From positions 148,779 through 212,778 of the forward strand of contig NZ_KE384460.1 in assembly GCF_000425825.1 (NCBI RefSeq): a stretch of 64,000 bases of DNA, in the 5' to 3' direction. The DNA comes from Jeotgalicoccus marinus DSM 19772. Lineage in GTDB: Bacteria; Bacillota; Bacilli; Staphylococcales; Salinicoccaceae. This document shows positions 44,366 to 53,329 of this stretch, in pieces; the first letter of the stretch is position 1; each line of letters starts with the position of its first letter. The notes beneath the pieces are model-generated. The model was given only the letters and a program-made list of their open reading frames with translations, was not told the origin of the DNA and made no database searches. A program made the position numbers and the translations under genes.

Positions 44366-45685
44366 ATGGCATATGAATTTAAATTGCCGGATATCGGTGA
44401 AGGTATTCACGAAGGCGAAATTGCTAAGTGGTTAGTAGCTGAAGGCGATTCAATTAGTGAAGATGATGTATTAGCTGAAATACAAAATGATAAAGCTGTG
44501 GTTGAAATCCCATCTCCTGTAGATGGCACAATTTCAAAAATCCATGTTGCTGAAGGTGAAGTAACGACTGTTGGTACAACTATTGTAACCATTGATGACG
44601 GTTCAGAAGACAGTGGAGATGCTTCTGATGAAAGCGAATCTTCTAAAGAAGAAACTAAAGAGAGTACAGAAGTCACTGACGATGCAAACAAACCTGCTGA
44701 TGAAGACAAGGTAACAGAAGAATCACCGAACGAAGTAGAAACTCAGACAGCTTCAAAAGCTAGTTCAGACAAAGATGATACCGTTGTTATTGCTATGCCT
44801 GCTGTAAGAAAATTTGCACGTGAACAAGGTGTGAATATCAAGGAAGTTTCAGGTAGTGGTAAAAATGGCCGTATCTTAAAAGAAGACATTGAGAATTTCG
44901 GTAGTGAAGAAAGTACTGCTGTTGACCAAGCTTCTGAAACTAAAGAAGAGAGCAAGGTTTCAGCTCCAGTTCAAAATACTGGTGATTTAGAGTCTAGAGA
45001 GAAAATGTCAGGAATGAGAAAAGCGATTGCTAAAGCAATGGTGAATTCTAAGCAAACTTCTCCACATGTGACGCACATTGATGAAGTTGTAGTGGATGAC
45101 TTATGGGCACACCGTAAGAAATTCAAAGAGATCGCAGCTGAACAAAATGTTAAATTAACGTTCTTACCATATGTGGTTAAAGCACTCGTTTCTGCACTTA
45201 AAAAATACCCAGTACTTAATACTTCTATTGACAATGAAACATTTGAAGTCATTCAGAAATATTACTATAATGTAGGTATTGCAGCAGATACTGAAAGAGG
45301 ATTAGTTGTGCCAGTTGTTAAAGATGCAGATAAGTTATCTATGTTTGAGATTTCAGATGAAATCAACGACTTAGCAACAAAAGCACGTGACGGTAAACTG
45401 ACGTCTGAAGAAATGAAAGGCGGTTCAGTTACTATTTCCAATCTTGGTTCTGCGGGTGGTAAATGGTTCACACCTGTCATCAACCAGCCTGAAGTTGCGA
45501 TTTTAGGTATCGGACGTATTGAAGAGCAAGCAATTGTTAAAGATGGTGAAGTTGTACCAGCGCGTGTACTTGCCTTATCGTTAAGTTACGACCATAGACA
45601 AATTGACGGGGCAACTGCTCAAAATGCATTGAATCACATTAAGCGCCTGCTTAATAATCCGGATTTATTACTTATGGAGGGATAG
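44366..45685 (+). CDS. pdhC: Dihydrolipoamide acetyltransferase (E2)
   Basis: Core of the complex. It is 439 residues: one lipoyl domain (about 1-78) with Lys43 in IQNDKAVVE, an acidic Ser/Glu/Thr-rich linker, a peripheral subunit-binding domain (about 135-170, [15 protein letters not shown]), a second linker and the catalytic domain (about 215-439) ending in [10 protein letters not shown] with catalytic His and Asp. AGGAGG precedes the ATG. Confidence 0.97.
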   Translation: MAYEFKLPDIGEGIHEGEIAKWLVAEGDSISEDDVLAEIQNDKAVVEIPSPVDGTISKIHVAEGEVTTVGTTIVTIDDGSEDSGDASDESESSKEETKESTEVTDDANKPADEDKVTEESPNEVETQTASKASSDKDDTVVIAMPAVRKFAREQGVNIKEVSGSGKNGRILKEDIENFGSEESTAVDQASETKEESKVSAPVQNTGDLESREKMSGMRKAIAKAMVNSKQTSPHVTHIDEVVVDDLWAHRKKFKEIAAEQNVKLTFLPYVVKALVSALKKYPVLNTSIDNETFEVIQKYYYNVGIAADTERGLVVPVVKDADKLSMFEISDEINDLATKARDGKLTSEEMKGGSVTISNLGSAGGKWFTPVINQPEVAILGIGRIEEQAIVKDGEVVPARVLALSLSYDHRQIDGATAQNALNHIKRLLNNPDLLLMEG

Positions 45686-45689
45686 TAAA

Positions 45690-47096
45690 ATGGTAGTTGG
45701 AGATTTTCCTATTGAAACAGACACAATTGTAATCGGTGGCGGACCAGGTGGGTATGTCGCTGCAATTAGAGCAGCACAGCTTGGCCAAAACGTAACATTA
45801 GTAGAAAAAAATAAAGTAGGTGGTGTTTGTTTAAACGTTGGATGTATTCCATCTAAAGCAATGATTTCATCAGCACACCGTTACCACGAAACACAACATT
45901 CAGAAGATATGGGTGTCATTACAGAAGGTGTAAAATTAGATTTCTCTAAAGTGCAATCATTCAAGGAAAGCGTAGTTAACAAACTTGTTGGTGGCGTTGA
46001 AATGTTACTTAAAGGTAATAAGGTAAACGTTGTTAATGGGGAAGCTTACTTTGTAGACAGCAATAAACTTAAAGTAATGGATGAAAAACAATCTCAAACT
46101 TACGAATTTAAAAATGCTATCATTGCAACAGGATCACGTCCAATTGAAATCCCTGGATTCAAATTTGGTGGAAGAGTATTAGATTCTACAGGTGCATTAG
46201 CACTTGAAGAAGCACCAGAGAAACTTATCGTTATCGGTGGCGGTTACATCGGTACTGAGTTAGGTTCGGCTTATGCGAACTTCGGTACAGAGGTAACAAT
46301 CCTTGAAGGTACTGCAGATATTCTTGGTGGCTTTGAAAAACAAATGACACAGTTAGTTAAGAAAAATCTTAAATCTAAAAATGCGACTATCGTTACTAAA
46401 GCCATGGCTAAATCAGCAGAAGAAACTGACAATGGCGTTAAAGTAACATATGAAGCTAAAGATGAAACTCATGAAGTTGAAGCCGACTACGTATTAGTTA
46501 CAGTAGGACGTCGTCCGAATACAGATGAAATTGGTCTTGAAGAACTTGGAATAAAGATGACTGATCGTGGAATCATTGAGGTAGATGAGCAATCACGTAC
46601 AAGTATTCCAAACATCTACGCAATTGGTGATATCGTTGATGGATTACCACTTGCACACAAAGCAAGCTATGAAGGTAAAGTTGCTGCAGAAGCGATTGCT
46701 GGAGAAAAATCAGCAGTGGACTATATTGCGATGCCAGCTGTATGCTTTACAGAACCTGAATTAGCAACTGTTGGACTTAACGAATCACAAGCTAAAGACA
46801 AAGGTTTCGAAGTCTCTACAGGTAAATTCCCGTTCCAAGCAAACGGTCGTGCTTTAGGACTTAACAAAACAGACGGTTTCGTTAAAGTTGTTGCCCGTAA
46901 AGAAGACGGTTTAGTACTTGGTGCACAAGTTGCAGGAAACGGTGCTTCAGATATCATTTCTGAACTTGGTTTAGCAGTTGAAACAGGAATGACACTGGAA
47001 GATATTGCATTGACAATTCATGCTCACCCAACACTAGGTGAAGTACCTATGGAAGCAGCTGAAGTTGCACTAGGTCGTCCAGTTCACTCTATGTAA
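45690..47096 (+). CDS. pdhD: Dihydrolipoamide dehydrogenase (E3)
   Basis: FAD flavoprotein that reoxidises dihydrolipoyl-E2 with NAD+. It is 468 residues. FAD site [14 protein letters not shown], redox Cys47 and Cys52 in [12 protein letters not shown] site [18 protein letters not shown], and the dimerisation-domain His-Glu pair in HAHPTLGE near the end. GGAGG precedes the ATG by 4-5 bases after the pdhC stop. A terminator follows. Confidence 0.97.
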   Translation: MVVGDFPIETDTIVIGGGPGGYVAAIRAAQLGQNVTLVEKNKVGGVCLNVGCIPSKAMISSAHRYHETQHSEDMGVITEGVKLDFSKVQSFKESVVNKLVGGVEMLLKGNKVNVVNGEAYFVDSNKLKVMDEKQSQTYEFKNAIIATGSRPIEIPGFKFGGRVLDSTGALALEEAPEKLIVIGGGYIGTELGSAYANFGTEVTILEGTADILGGFEKQMTQLVKKNLKSKNATIVTKAMAKSAEETDNGVKVTYEAKDETHEVEADYVLVTVGRRPNTDEIGLEELGIKMTDRGIIEVDEQSRTSIPNIYAIGDIVDGLPLAHKASYEGKVAAEAIAGEKSAVDYIAMPAVCFTEPELATVGLNESQAKDKGFEVSTGKFPFQANGRALGLNKTDGFVKVVARKEDGLVLGAQVAGNGASDIISELGLAVETGMTLEDIALTIHAHPTLGEVPMEAAEVALGRPVHSM

Positions 47097-47108
47097 TATA
47101 TAAACATT

Positions 47109-47144
47109 AAAGATCAGGGTATTTACTCTGATCTTTATTTTTTT
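47109..47144 (+). terminator. Intrinsic terminator of pdhABCD
   Basis: AAAGATCAGGGT pairs with ACTCTGATCTTT (one wobble), loop ATTT, then ATTTTTTT. Confidence 0.92.
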
Positions 47145-47156
47145 AGGAGAGGTTAG

Positions 47157-47435
47157 ATGGAAAATAAAGAATACACATATCCCTTAGACTATGATTGGTC
47201 GACTGAAGAAATTCTTCACGTTATGTCTTTCTACCAGGCTGTTGAGATTGCTTATACAGAAGGTGTTCTTGCTGGTAAATTTCAAGAAGCCTATGATGAT
47301 TTCAAAGAAATTGTACCGTCGAAAGCTGAAGAGAAAACACTATTTAAAGATTTTGAAAAAGCGAGTGGCATGGTGCCATTTAAAATTATTAAACAGCTAA
47401 AAGATAGTGAGCCTAAAGACATTTTAAAACCATAA
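47157..47435 (+). CDS. UPF0223 family protein
   Basis: A 92-residue cytosolic protein of unknown function. The start (YTYPLDYDWSTEEILHVMSFYQAVE) is diagnostic of UPF0223 (B. subtilis YktA). The gene also follows pdhD in S. aureus. AGGAGAGG precedes the ATG. It is probably expressed by read-through of the pdh terminator or its own promoter. Confidence 0.9.
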   Translation: MENKEYTYPLDYDWSTEEILHVMSFYQAVEIAYTEGVLAGKFQEAYDDFKEIVPSKAEEKTLFKDFEKASGMVPFKIIKQLKDSEPKDILKP

Positions 47436-47504
47436 AAATTTGATTGTCATATCTATACCTTCTCGCATATAATGAATTGTACTAATTTTAACGAGGAGGT
47501 ATAC

Positions 47505-48593
47505 ATGACAACAATTAAACTAGAAAACGTCGCTTATACATATGGAGATACACAAGTTCTTAAACATATAAATTATACATTTGAAGATAATAAATTTTAT
47601 ACAATTCTCGGGCCTTCTGGTTGTGGTAAAACGACGATACTAAAACTTATTGGGGGTTTTATCGAACCGAACAGTGGGGAAGTGCGTTTTGATGATAAGG
47701 TGATGAACAAGATTCCAGCTAATCAAAGAAAGGTGAATACGGTCTTTCAAGACTATGCGCTTTTTCCACATCTAAATGTTTTAGAGAACATTATTTTTGG
47801 CCTGAAAATTAAAAAGACTTCAAAAAAAGAAATGGATAAAAAACTCGATGAAGTCTTGAGATTAACCAATTTAGAAGAATTTAAAAATAGAAATATCGGT
47901 GATTTATCTGGCGGTCAGAGACAGCGTGTTGCAATCGCGCGTGCGGTGATTAATGAGCCAGATATTTTACTGCTCGACGAACCACTGAGTGCTCTGGATT
48001 ACAACTTGAGAGTAGATATGCAGTATGAGTTAAAAGAAATGCAAAAGCGACTCGGTATTATCTTTATTTTTGTAACACATGATCAAGAAGAAGCCCTTGG
48101 ACTAAGTGATGAAATTATCGTCATGGACCGAGGGAATATCGTCCAAACAGGCTCACCTAAAGATATATATGATGAACCACTCAACCGTTATGTTGCAGAT
48201 TTTATTGGGGAATCCAATATTGTAAGAGGTACGATGGTCAAGGATAGAGTGGTCAGTATTTATGGACGCTCATATGACTGCATTGATGGTGGGATTATGC
48301 CTAATACAAGTGTAGATGTCATGATTAGACCTGAGGATATTTACTTTGGTGAACACAATAAAGATAAACTTAATGTCACGGTTGACTCAGTACTTTTTAA
48401 AGGTGTCCACTATGAGATCTGTTGCCTTGACGAAGATGGTTATGAGTGGGTGATGCACTCCACGAAGAATGCTTTATTAGGGAGTAAGATTTCTTTAAAT
48501 TTTGCTAAGGAAGATATCCATATTATGATTCCAGGTGAAGATGAAGAGAACTTTATAGAGAGACTGGAATCTTTTCAAGGTGAGGACGAATGA
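47505..48593 (+). CDS. potA: Spermidine/putrescine ABC transporter ATPase
   Basis: ATPase of the polyamine importer. It is 362 residues from the ATG at 47505, which follows GAGGAGG; the upstream extension to 47472 has no site. Walker A GPSGCGKTT, signature LSGGQRQRVAIARA, Walker B ILLLDEPLSALD and switch FVTHDQEEA. The C-terminal TOBE-like part (after 240) is typical of PotA/FbpC-type ATPases. Its stop overlaps potB (ATGA). Confidence 0.94.
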   Translation: MTTIKLENVAYTYGDTQVLKHINYTFEDNKFYTILGPSGCGKTTILKLIGGFIEPNSGEVRFDDKVMNKIPANQRKVNTVFQDYALFPHLNVLENIIFGLKIKKTSKKEMDKKLDEVLRLTNLEEFKNRNIGDLSGGQRQRVAIARAVINEPDILLLDEPLSALDYNLRVDMQYELKEMQKRLGIIFIFVTHDQEEALGLSDEIIVMDRGNIVQTGSPKDIYDEPLNRYVADFIGESNIVRGTMVKDRVVSIYGRSYDCIDGGIMPNTSVDVMIRPEDIYFGEHNKDKLNVTVDSVLFKGVHYEICCLDEDGYEWVMHSTKNALLGSKISLNFAKEDIHIMIPGEDEENFIERLESFQGEDE

Positions 48594-49390
48594 AAAAGTT
48601 ATTGCTGATTCCATATGCGCTATGGATGCTAATTTTTGTTGTCTTTCCCTTGTTGCTCATGGCTGCTTATAGTTTTATAGATTTATCCGGCAATATCACT
48701 TTGAACAACTATGCATCCTTTTTTTCAAGTAATTATATACAGATGACCTTATCGTCATTTTGGTATGCATTTTTAATCACGTTATTCACCCTGATCGTAA
48801 GTTATCCACTTGCACTAGCTTTAAATGCAACAAAACGTAAGACAATATGGCTGCTGATCATTATCTTACCTACCTGGATAAACCTACTGCTAAAGACCTA
48901 TGCATTCATCGGGATTTTTGGGAAAAACGGTATCTTAAATGACATTTTTGCTGTATTTAATATCGATGAAATACAGTTACTATTTAGCGACACAGCATTT
49001 ATTATTGTCAGTGTTTATATTTTCTTACCCTTTATGCTTCTACCATTATTCAATGCAATAAGTGGTATCGATAATAATTTATTAAATGCCGCTAAAGACC
49101 TCGGTGCAACACGTGTACAAGTATTTAGTAAAATTATCCTACCGTTAACAGCTGATGGCATAAAAGCAGGCATACAAGTTGTGTTTATACCTTCTTTGAG
49201 TCTGTTTATGATTACAAGGCTAATTACAGGTAACAAGGTAATTACTTTAGGAACTGCAATTGAACAACAATTCTTAACAAATGAGAATTGGGGAATGGGT
49301 TCCACAATCGGTATATTTCTAGTGATATTTATGCTCTTAATCATGGTGATAACGAGTGGAAAGTCTGATAATCGGGTGATGAAACTATGA
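48590..49390 (+). CDS. potB: Spermidine/putrescine ABC transporter permease
   Basis: A 266-residue membrane permease with six hydrophobic segments. The ATPase-coupling EAA-like loop is NNLLNAAKDLGATRVQVFSKIILPL. It overlaps both potA and potC by ATGA, so subunits are made in a fixed order. PotB versus PotC is assigned by order and the longer first periplasmic part. Confidence 0.93.
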   Translation: MKKLLLIPYALWMLIFVVFPLLLMAAYSFIDLSGNITLNNYASFFSSNYIQMTLSSFWYAFLITLFTLIVSYPLALALNATKRKTIWLLIIILPTWINLLLKTYAFIGIFGKNGILNDIFAVFNIDEIQLLFSDTAFIIVSVYIFLPFMLLPLFNAISGIDNNLLNAAKDLGATRVQVFSKIILPLTADGIKAGIQVVFIPSLSLFMITRLITGNKVITLGTAIEQQFLTNENWGMGSTIGIFLVIFMLLIMVITSGKSDNRVMKL

Positions 49391-50169
49391 AAAAGATTGC
49401 GAATATTTTCTTGCTTGTCTCGATATTATTATTGTACTTTCCGATATTCTACCTGATGTTTTACTCATTTAATAGTGCAGGTAATATGAGTCACTTTGAC
49501 GGCTTTACGCTTAATTATTATAAATCAGTACTCACAGATTCGAGGATGCTTGTCATCATACTAAATACGATTGCTGTTGCCTTAATCTCTAGTAGTATAG
49601 CGACTTTAATCGGACTATGTGGTGCTTTGTACCTGTACAATATAAAAGAAAAAAGTAGGAAAATGCTACTTGCTGTTAATAATGTCATGATTGTATCGCC
49701 TGACGTTATTATTGGTGCGTCATTGTTAATTCTTTTTACATTAGCTGGGATGAGTTTAGGTTCAGTGAGTGTAATTTTAGCGCATATTGCATTTTCAGTA
49801 CCGATAACAGTTATATTAATTCTCCCGAAATTATATAGCATGAATCCATCTTTAGTTGATGCAGCAAAAGACCTTGGTGCAGATACAAAGACGACGATTA
49901 TAAAGGTTATCATTCCATATATTAAACCCGGTATTATTGCAGGATTTTTTATGGCACTGACTTATTCCTTAGATGATTTTGCAGTTACATTTTTTGTAAC
50001 GGGTAGTGGATTTTCACTCTTATCAGTTGAGGTATACTCAATGGCACGTAGAGGTATTACGCTTGAAATTAATGCAATCTCTACTATTGTATTTGTCGTT
50101 GTTTTCACATGTGTCTTTATCTATTATTTAATCAGTAAAAGACAAGAAAAGTTGAGAGGTAGGGTCTAA
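49387..50169 (+). CDS. potC: Spermidine/putrescine ABC transporter permease
   Basis: A 260-residue permease with six hydrophobic segments. Coupling loop: PSLVDAAKDLGADTKTTIIKVIIPY. The conserved MALTYSLDDFAVTFFVTG follows, typical of PotC. The start overlaps potB by ATGA and the stop shares a base with the potD start (TAATG). Confidence 0.93.
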   Translation: MKKIANIFLLVSILLLYFPIFYLMFYSFNSAGNMSHFDGFTLNYYKSVLTDSRMLVIILNTIAVALISSSIATLIGLCGALYLYNIKEKSRKMLLAVNNVMIVSPDVIIGASLLILFTLAGMSLGSVSVILAHIAFSVPITVILILPKLYSMNPSLVDAAKDLGADTKTTIIKVIIPYIKPGIIAGFFMALTYSLDDFAVTFFVTGSGFSLLSVEVYSMARRGITLEINAISTIVFVVVFTCVFIYYLISKRQEKLRGRV

Positions 50170-51239
50170 TGAAAACATTTATAACGCTAATAATCTTACC
50201 GCTTGCAATAGGGCTATTACTTTTAGTGTCAACGAACTTTACAGATGATGCCGATAGTTCATCAAATAATACTATTCATGTTTACAACTGGGGTGAGTAC
50301 ATCGACCCTGAACTATTAGATAAATTTTATGAAGAGACAGGTATAAAGGTAATCTATGAAACATTTGATTCCAACGAAGCGATGATGGTGAAGGTCAATC
50401 AAGGTGGTACAAATTACGATGTGGTATTTCCAAGTGAATACGCAGTAGAGAAAATGATTAAAGATGATATGTTGATGCCGATAGATTACGAACAGCTAAA
50501 TAACGATGACAATATTGACCCAGATATTATTGAACGATTAGCGCCCGGTCTAAGTGATTATACTGTTCCTTATTTTTATGGCACTGTAGGTATTCTATAT
50601 AACGAAGAAGCTGTGTCTGATTTAGATTTAACCACTTGGAACACATTATGGGATGATGATTTAGAAAATGACATACTCATGATAGATGGGGCTCGTGAAG
50701 CGATTGGTATGTCTTTAAATAGTATGGGGCAGTCTTTAAATGAAACTGACCGAGATGTTCTTAACTCGGCACAGCAAAAACTTTTTGAATTAGCACCAAA
50801 CATTCGAGGTGTTGTTGGTGATGAAATTTCATCTATGATGGCTGAAGATGAAGCAAGTTTAGCAGTTGTATGGAGTGGTATGGCTAAAGATACCATGGCC
50901 GAAAATGAGAATTTAAATTATATAGTACCCGACGAGGGTTCTAATCTGTGGTTTGATGGTATGGCAATTCCTAAAAATGCTAATAATCCTGAAGGTGCAC
51001 ATCGTTTTATCGATTTTCTTTTAGAAGAAGAAATTGCGGCAACTAATACAGAGTGGGTGGGCTACTCCACGCCTAATGAAGCTGCTTTAGCAATGATGGA
51101 TGATGACACACAAAATGATGAGCGCTTTTATCCGGATGAAGCAGCCCTAGACTCATTAGAGATGTACAGAGATTTAGGCTCTGAAATGATTAGTTATTAT
51201 AATGAACTTTTTTTAGAATTTAAAATGAAGCTTGATTAA
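50169..51239 (+). CDS. potD: Spermidine/putrescine-binding protein without a lipobox
   Basis: A 356-residue substrate-binding protein. The mature part starts HVYNWGEYIDPELLDKFYEE, as in PotD/PotF, with DVVFPSEYAVEKM and YFYGTVGILYN following; the acidic residues expected to bind polyamine amines are plentiful. The N-terminus is hydrophobic (LIILPLAIGLLLLV) but no Cys occurs in the protein, so it cannot be a classical lipoprotein. It may be held by an uncleaved signal anchor. Last gene of the pot operon. Confidence 0.92.
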   Translation: MKTFITLIILPLAIGLLLLVSTNFTDDADSSSNNTIHVYNWGEYIDPELLDKFYEETGIKVIYETFDSNEAMMVKVNQGGTNYDVVFPSEYAVEKMIKDDMLMPIDYEQLNNDDNIDPDIIERLAPGLSDYTVPYFYGTVGILYNEEAVSDLDLTTWNTLWDDDLENDILMIDGAREAIGMSLNSMGQSLNETDRDVLNSAQQKLFELAPNIRGVVGDEISSMMAEDEASLAVVWSGMAKDTMAENENLNYIVPDEGSNLWFDGMAIPKNANNPEGAHRFIDFLLEEEIAATNTEWVGYSTPNEAALAMMDDDTQNDERFYPDEAALDSLEMYRDLGSEMISYYNELFLEFKMKLD

Positions 51240-51259
51240 CTTTAGTCTTTAGTGGGTAT
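51234..51259 (+). promoter_or_regulatory. Sigma-B-like promoter before the auxB-like gene
   Basis: GATTAA (51234-51239), 14 bases, GGGTAT (51254-51259). The -10 is exact; the -35 differs at one position from GTTTAA and overlaps the potD stop. The start codon is 32 bases downstream. Confidence 0.5.
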
Positions 51260-51291
51260 GAACAATACAAAGACATTTTAGGAGGATTACT

Positions 51292-52083
51292 ATGGCAAAG
51301 GAGTATGTACAAACTGTAAAACCAGCTAGCCGTATCGCTGAAAGAATTTTTGGATGGCTAGGATGGCTTATCTTACTTGCTATTGCAGCAGGACTACTGT
51401 TTTTTTCTTTAGTTTATATGAACGATCAGGCAACAATTGATCAATTTACATCACAGATGGAAACTGAGTTAGCGAATTATGATTTACAAGGGACTGATCC
51501 ACAAGCATTAATTGATGCTACTGTTGATACCCTAGGTAATTTCTGGGCGATTGCTTTATATCTAGCCTTACCTTTAATAGTCGCTATTCTTGGTCTAGTG
51601 AATATGAAACGTAGAATTCTAGCTGGTATTCTCTTACTTATTGCAGCAATATTAGCAGCACCATTATTTGTTACATTAATTTCATCACTATTCTTTGTAA
51701 TTGCAGCTATTCTATTGTTCGCTAGAAAAGATACTGTAATCAAACATGAAGCTACTCCAGAGAGAGAAAGTGCGCTAGATAATAACTACCGAGATCGTCA
51801 AGCTGTCAGACATGAAGATGAAGATGTTAAACGCTATGAGAATGAATCGGATAACTCAGGTTATGTCGATGAGACAACCTCAAATGATGATATTGAAAGT
51901 ACTCGTAAATTCGATCGTATAGATGAGTCAGATTATCAACAAAATGACACAAGAGAACATCCAACGACAGATAAAGAGTATGATTATAATAATGAAAGTA
52001 AGTTAGATGATTTTGATGATATCGATAGGGAAGACCCGTCACAAACAAGACGAAATAATGTAGATCGAAGAAATAGAGAATAG
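51292..52083 (+). CDS. auxB: Membrane protein with acidic C-terminal tail, likely AuxB-like
   Basis: A 263-residue protein. Hydrophobic segments near residues 20-41, 84-104, 108-125 and 128-147 are followed by about 115 residues rich in Asp, Glu, Asn and Arg, predicted disordered. The layout resembles DUF4064-type proteins. The symbol rests on synteny: in S. aureus auxB follows potD directly. From memory, AuxB works with AuxA in lipoteichoic acid stability; the auxA candidate is at 28931. AGGAGG precedes the ATG. A terminator follows. Confidence 0.5.
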   Translation: MAKEYVQTVKPASRIAERIFGWLGWLILLAIAAGLLFFSLVYMNDQATIDQFTSQMETELANYDLQGTDPQALIDATVDTLGNFWAIALYLALPLIVAILGLVNMKRRILAGILLLIAAILAAPLFVTLISSLFFVIAAILLFARKDTVIKHEATPERESALDNNYRDRQAVRHEDEDVKRYENESDNSGYVDETTSNDDIESTRKFDRIDESDYQQNDTREHPTTDKEYDYNNESKLDDFDDIDREDPSQTRRNNVDRRNRE

Positions 52084-52095
52084 AATTTTACAGAA

Positions 52096-52131
52096 AACCA
52101 ATCCTAGTATGTGCTGGGATTGGTTATTTTT
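52096..52131 (+). terminator. Intrinsic terminator
   Basis: AACCAATCCTAG pairs with CTGGGATTGGTT (one wobble), then ATTTTTA. Confidence 0.85.
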
Positions 52132-52162
52132 ATGTGTAAATTTATACTTAAAGTTAAGAGGT

Positions 52163-52178
52163 TTGTAAACGATAACAA
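52163..52178 (+). promoter_or_regulatory. CcpA cre site upstream of the BASS-ilvD unit
   Basis: TTGTAAACGATAACAA matches the cre consensus WTGNAARCGNWWNCAW at every defined position. It lies about 110 bases before the likely promoter, a distance more in keeping with activation than with promoter blocking. Confidence 0.7.
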
Positions 52179-52268
52179 TGCTATAAAATCAAATGATTTA
52201 AAAATAAAAGTGTAAATATAGTTATCAGAATTTAATAAATAATCAATTATTATCATTCTAAAACTCAT

Positions 52269-52283
52269 AATTTTCTGATATGA
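52269..52283 (+). promoter_or_regulatory. CodY-like box overlapping the likely BASS-ilvD promoter
   Basis: AATTTTCTGATATGA matches 11 of 15 positions of AATTTTCWGAAAATT, with an intact left half. It overlaps a candidate -10, TATGAT (52279-52284), which would allow repression when branched-chain amino acids are plentiful. The -35 is weak. Confidence 0.4.
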
Positions 52284-52324
52284 TACCTTTTATAACTAAA
52301 TCACAACGCCATGGAGGTCATCAT

Positions 52325-53314
52325 TTGAATGCATTAATTCGTTTTAGCACATTTATAGGAAATACTTTTGCAGTTTGGGTCATCATTTTTGCAGTCCTAG
52401 CATTTGTAGTACCTGGTGGTTTTCAATGGATTTCACCATACATAAATATCCTACTAGGTATCATTATGTTTGGTATGGGATTAACATTAAAATTTAAAGA
52501 TTTTAAACAGGTCATTACAGCACCTAAAGAGGTAATTACTTTAGTAATTGCTCAATATACAATCATGCCACTCATTGCTGTTGGACTTGTCTTTTTATTC
52601 CAATTACCAGCTGAAATTGCGATTGGAGTCATTCTTGTTGGTTGTTCACCAGGTGGGACATCATCAAATGTAATGACATATCTTGCCAAAGGAAATATGG
52701 CTTTATCGGTAACTGCAACAGCTGTTTCTACCTTGTTAGCACCGATTATAACACCATCATTGATACTTTTACTCGCTAGTGCATGGTTACCAGTGTCATT
52801 TTCCTCAATGTTTGTTTCTATAATACAAATTGTCTTATTACCCATTGCCCTAGGTATATTAGTGCAGTATCTACTTGGTAATAAAGTAGAAAAAGCAATA
52901 GGAATACTCCCACTGATTTCTGTTATCGGTATTATTGGAGTGTTATCAGCAGTGGTGTCTAACAATGTAGAAAACATTATCAGTTCAGGCTTATTAATTT
53001 TTGGCGTTGTAATCTTGCATAATTTATTAGGCTATTTAGTTGGTTTTCTACTAGGTAGAGTTTTACGTTTTGACTTAAGTGATACTAAAACAGTATCTAT
53101 AGAAGTTGGCATGCAAAACTCAGGATTAGCAGCGACACTTGCAACAACACACTTCTCTCCAATTGCAGCAGTACCAGGTGCACTATTTAGCGTATGGCAC
53201 AATATATCAGGTTCACTCGTAGCAAACTGGATGAGTAAGATGAAGCAGAATTCACAAGATAGTAAACAGGAGAATAATATGTCAGAAGAAAACTTAAATA
53301 ATATTAAGAATTAA
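52325..53314 (+). CDS. Bile acid:sodium symporter (BASS) family carrier
   Basis: A 329-residue membrane carrier with about ten hydrophobic segments. The family signature GVILVGCSPGGTSSNVMTYLAKGN lies near residue 105, and the second conserved site is EVGMQNSGLAATLA. A TTG at 52325, 8 bases after GGAGG, is preferred over the ATG at 52280, which lies in the promoter area. Bacterial BASS members include PanS, which takes up ketopantoate, an organic acid derived from 2-ketoisovalerate. With only 15 bases to ilvD, the likely substrate is a 2-oxo or hydroxy acid of branched-chain metabolism; this is inference. The C-terminus is polar. Confidence 0.87.
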   Translation: MNALIRFSTFIGNTFAVWVIIFAVLAFVVPGGFQWISPYINILLGIIMFGMGLTLKFKDFKQVITAPKEVITLVIAQYTIMPLIAVGLVFLFQLPAEIAIGVILVGCSPGGTSSNVMTYLAKGNMALSVTATAVSTLLAPIITPSLILLLASAWLPVSFSSMFVSIIQIVLLPIALGILVQYLLGNKVEKAIGILPLISVIGIIGVLSAVVSNNVENIISSGLLIFGVVILHNLLGYLVGFLLGRVLRFDLSDTKTVSIEVGMQNSGLAATLATTHFSPIAAVPGALFSVWHNISGSLVANWMSKMKQNSQDSKQENNMSEENLNNIKN

Positions 53315-53329
53315 TAAGGTGGGGCTAAT

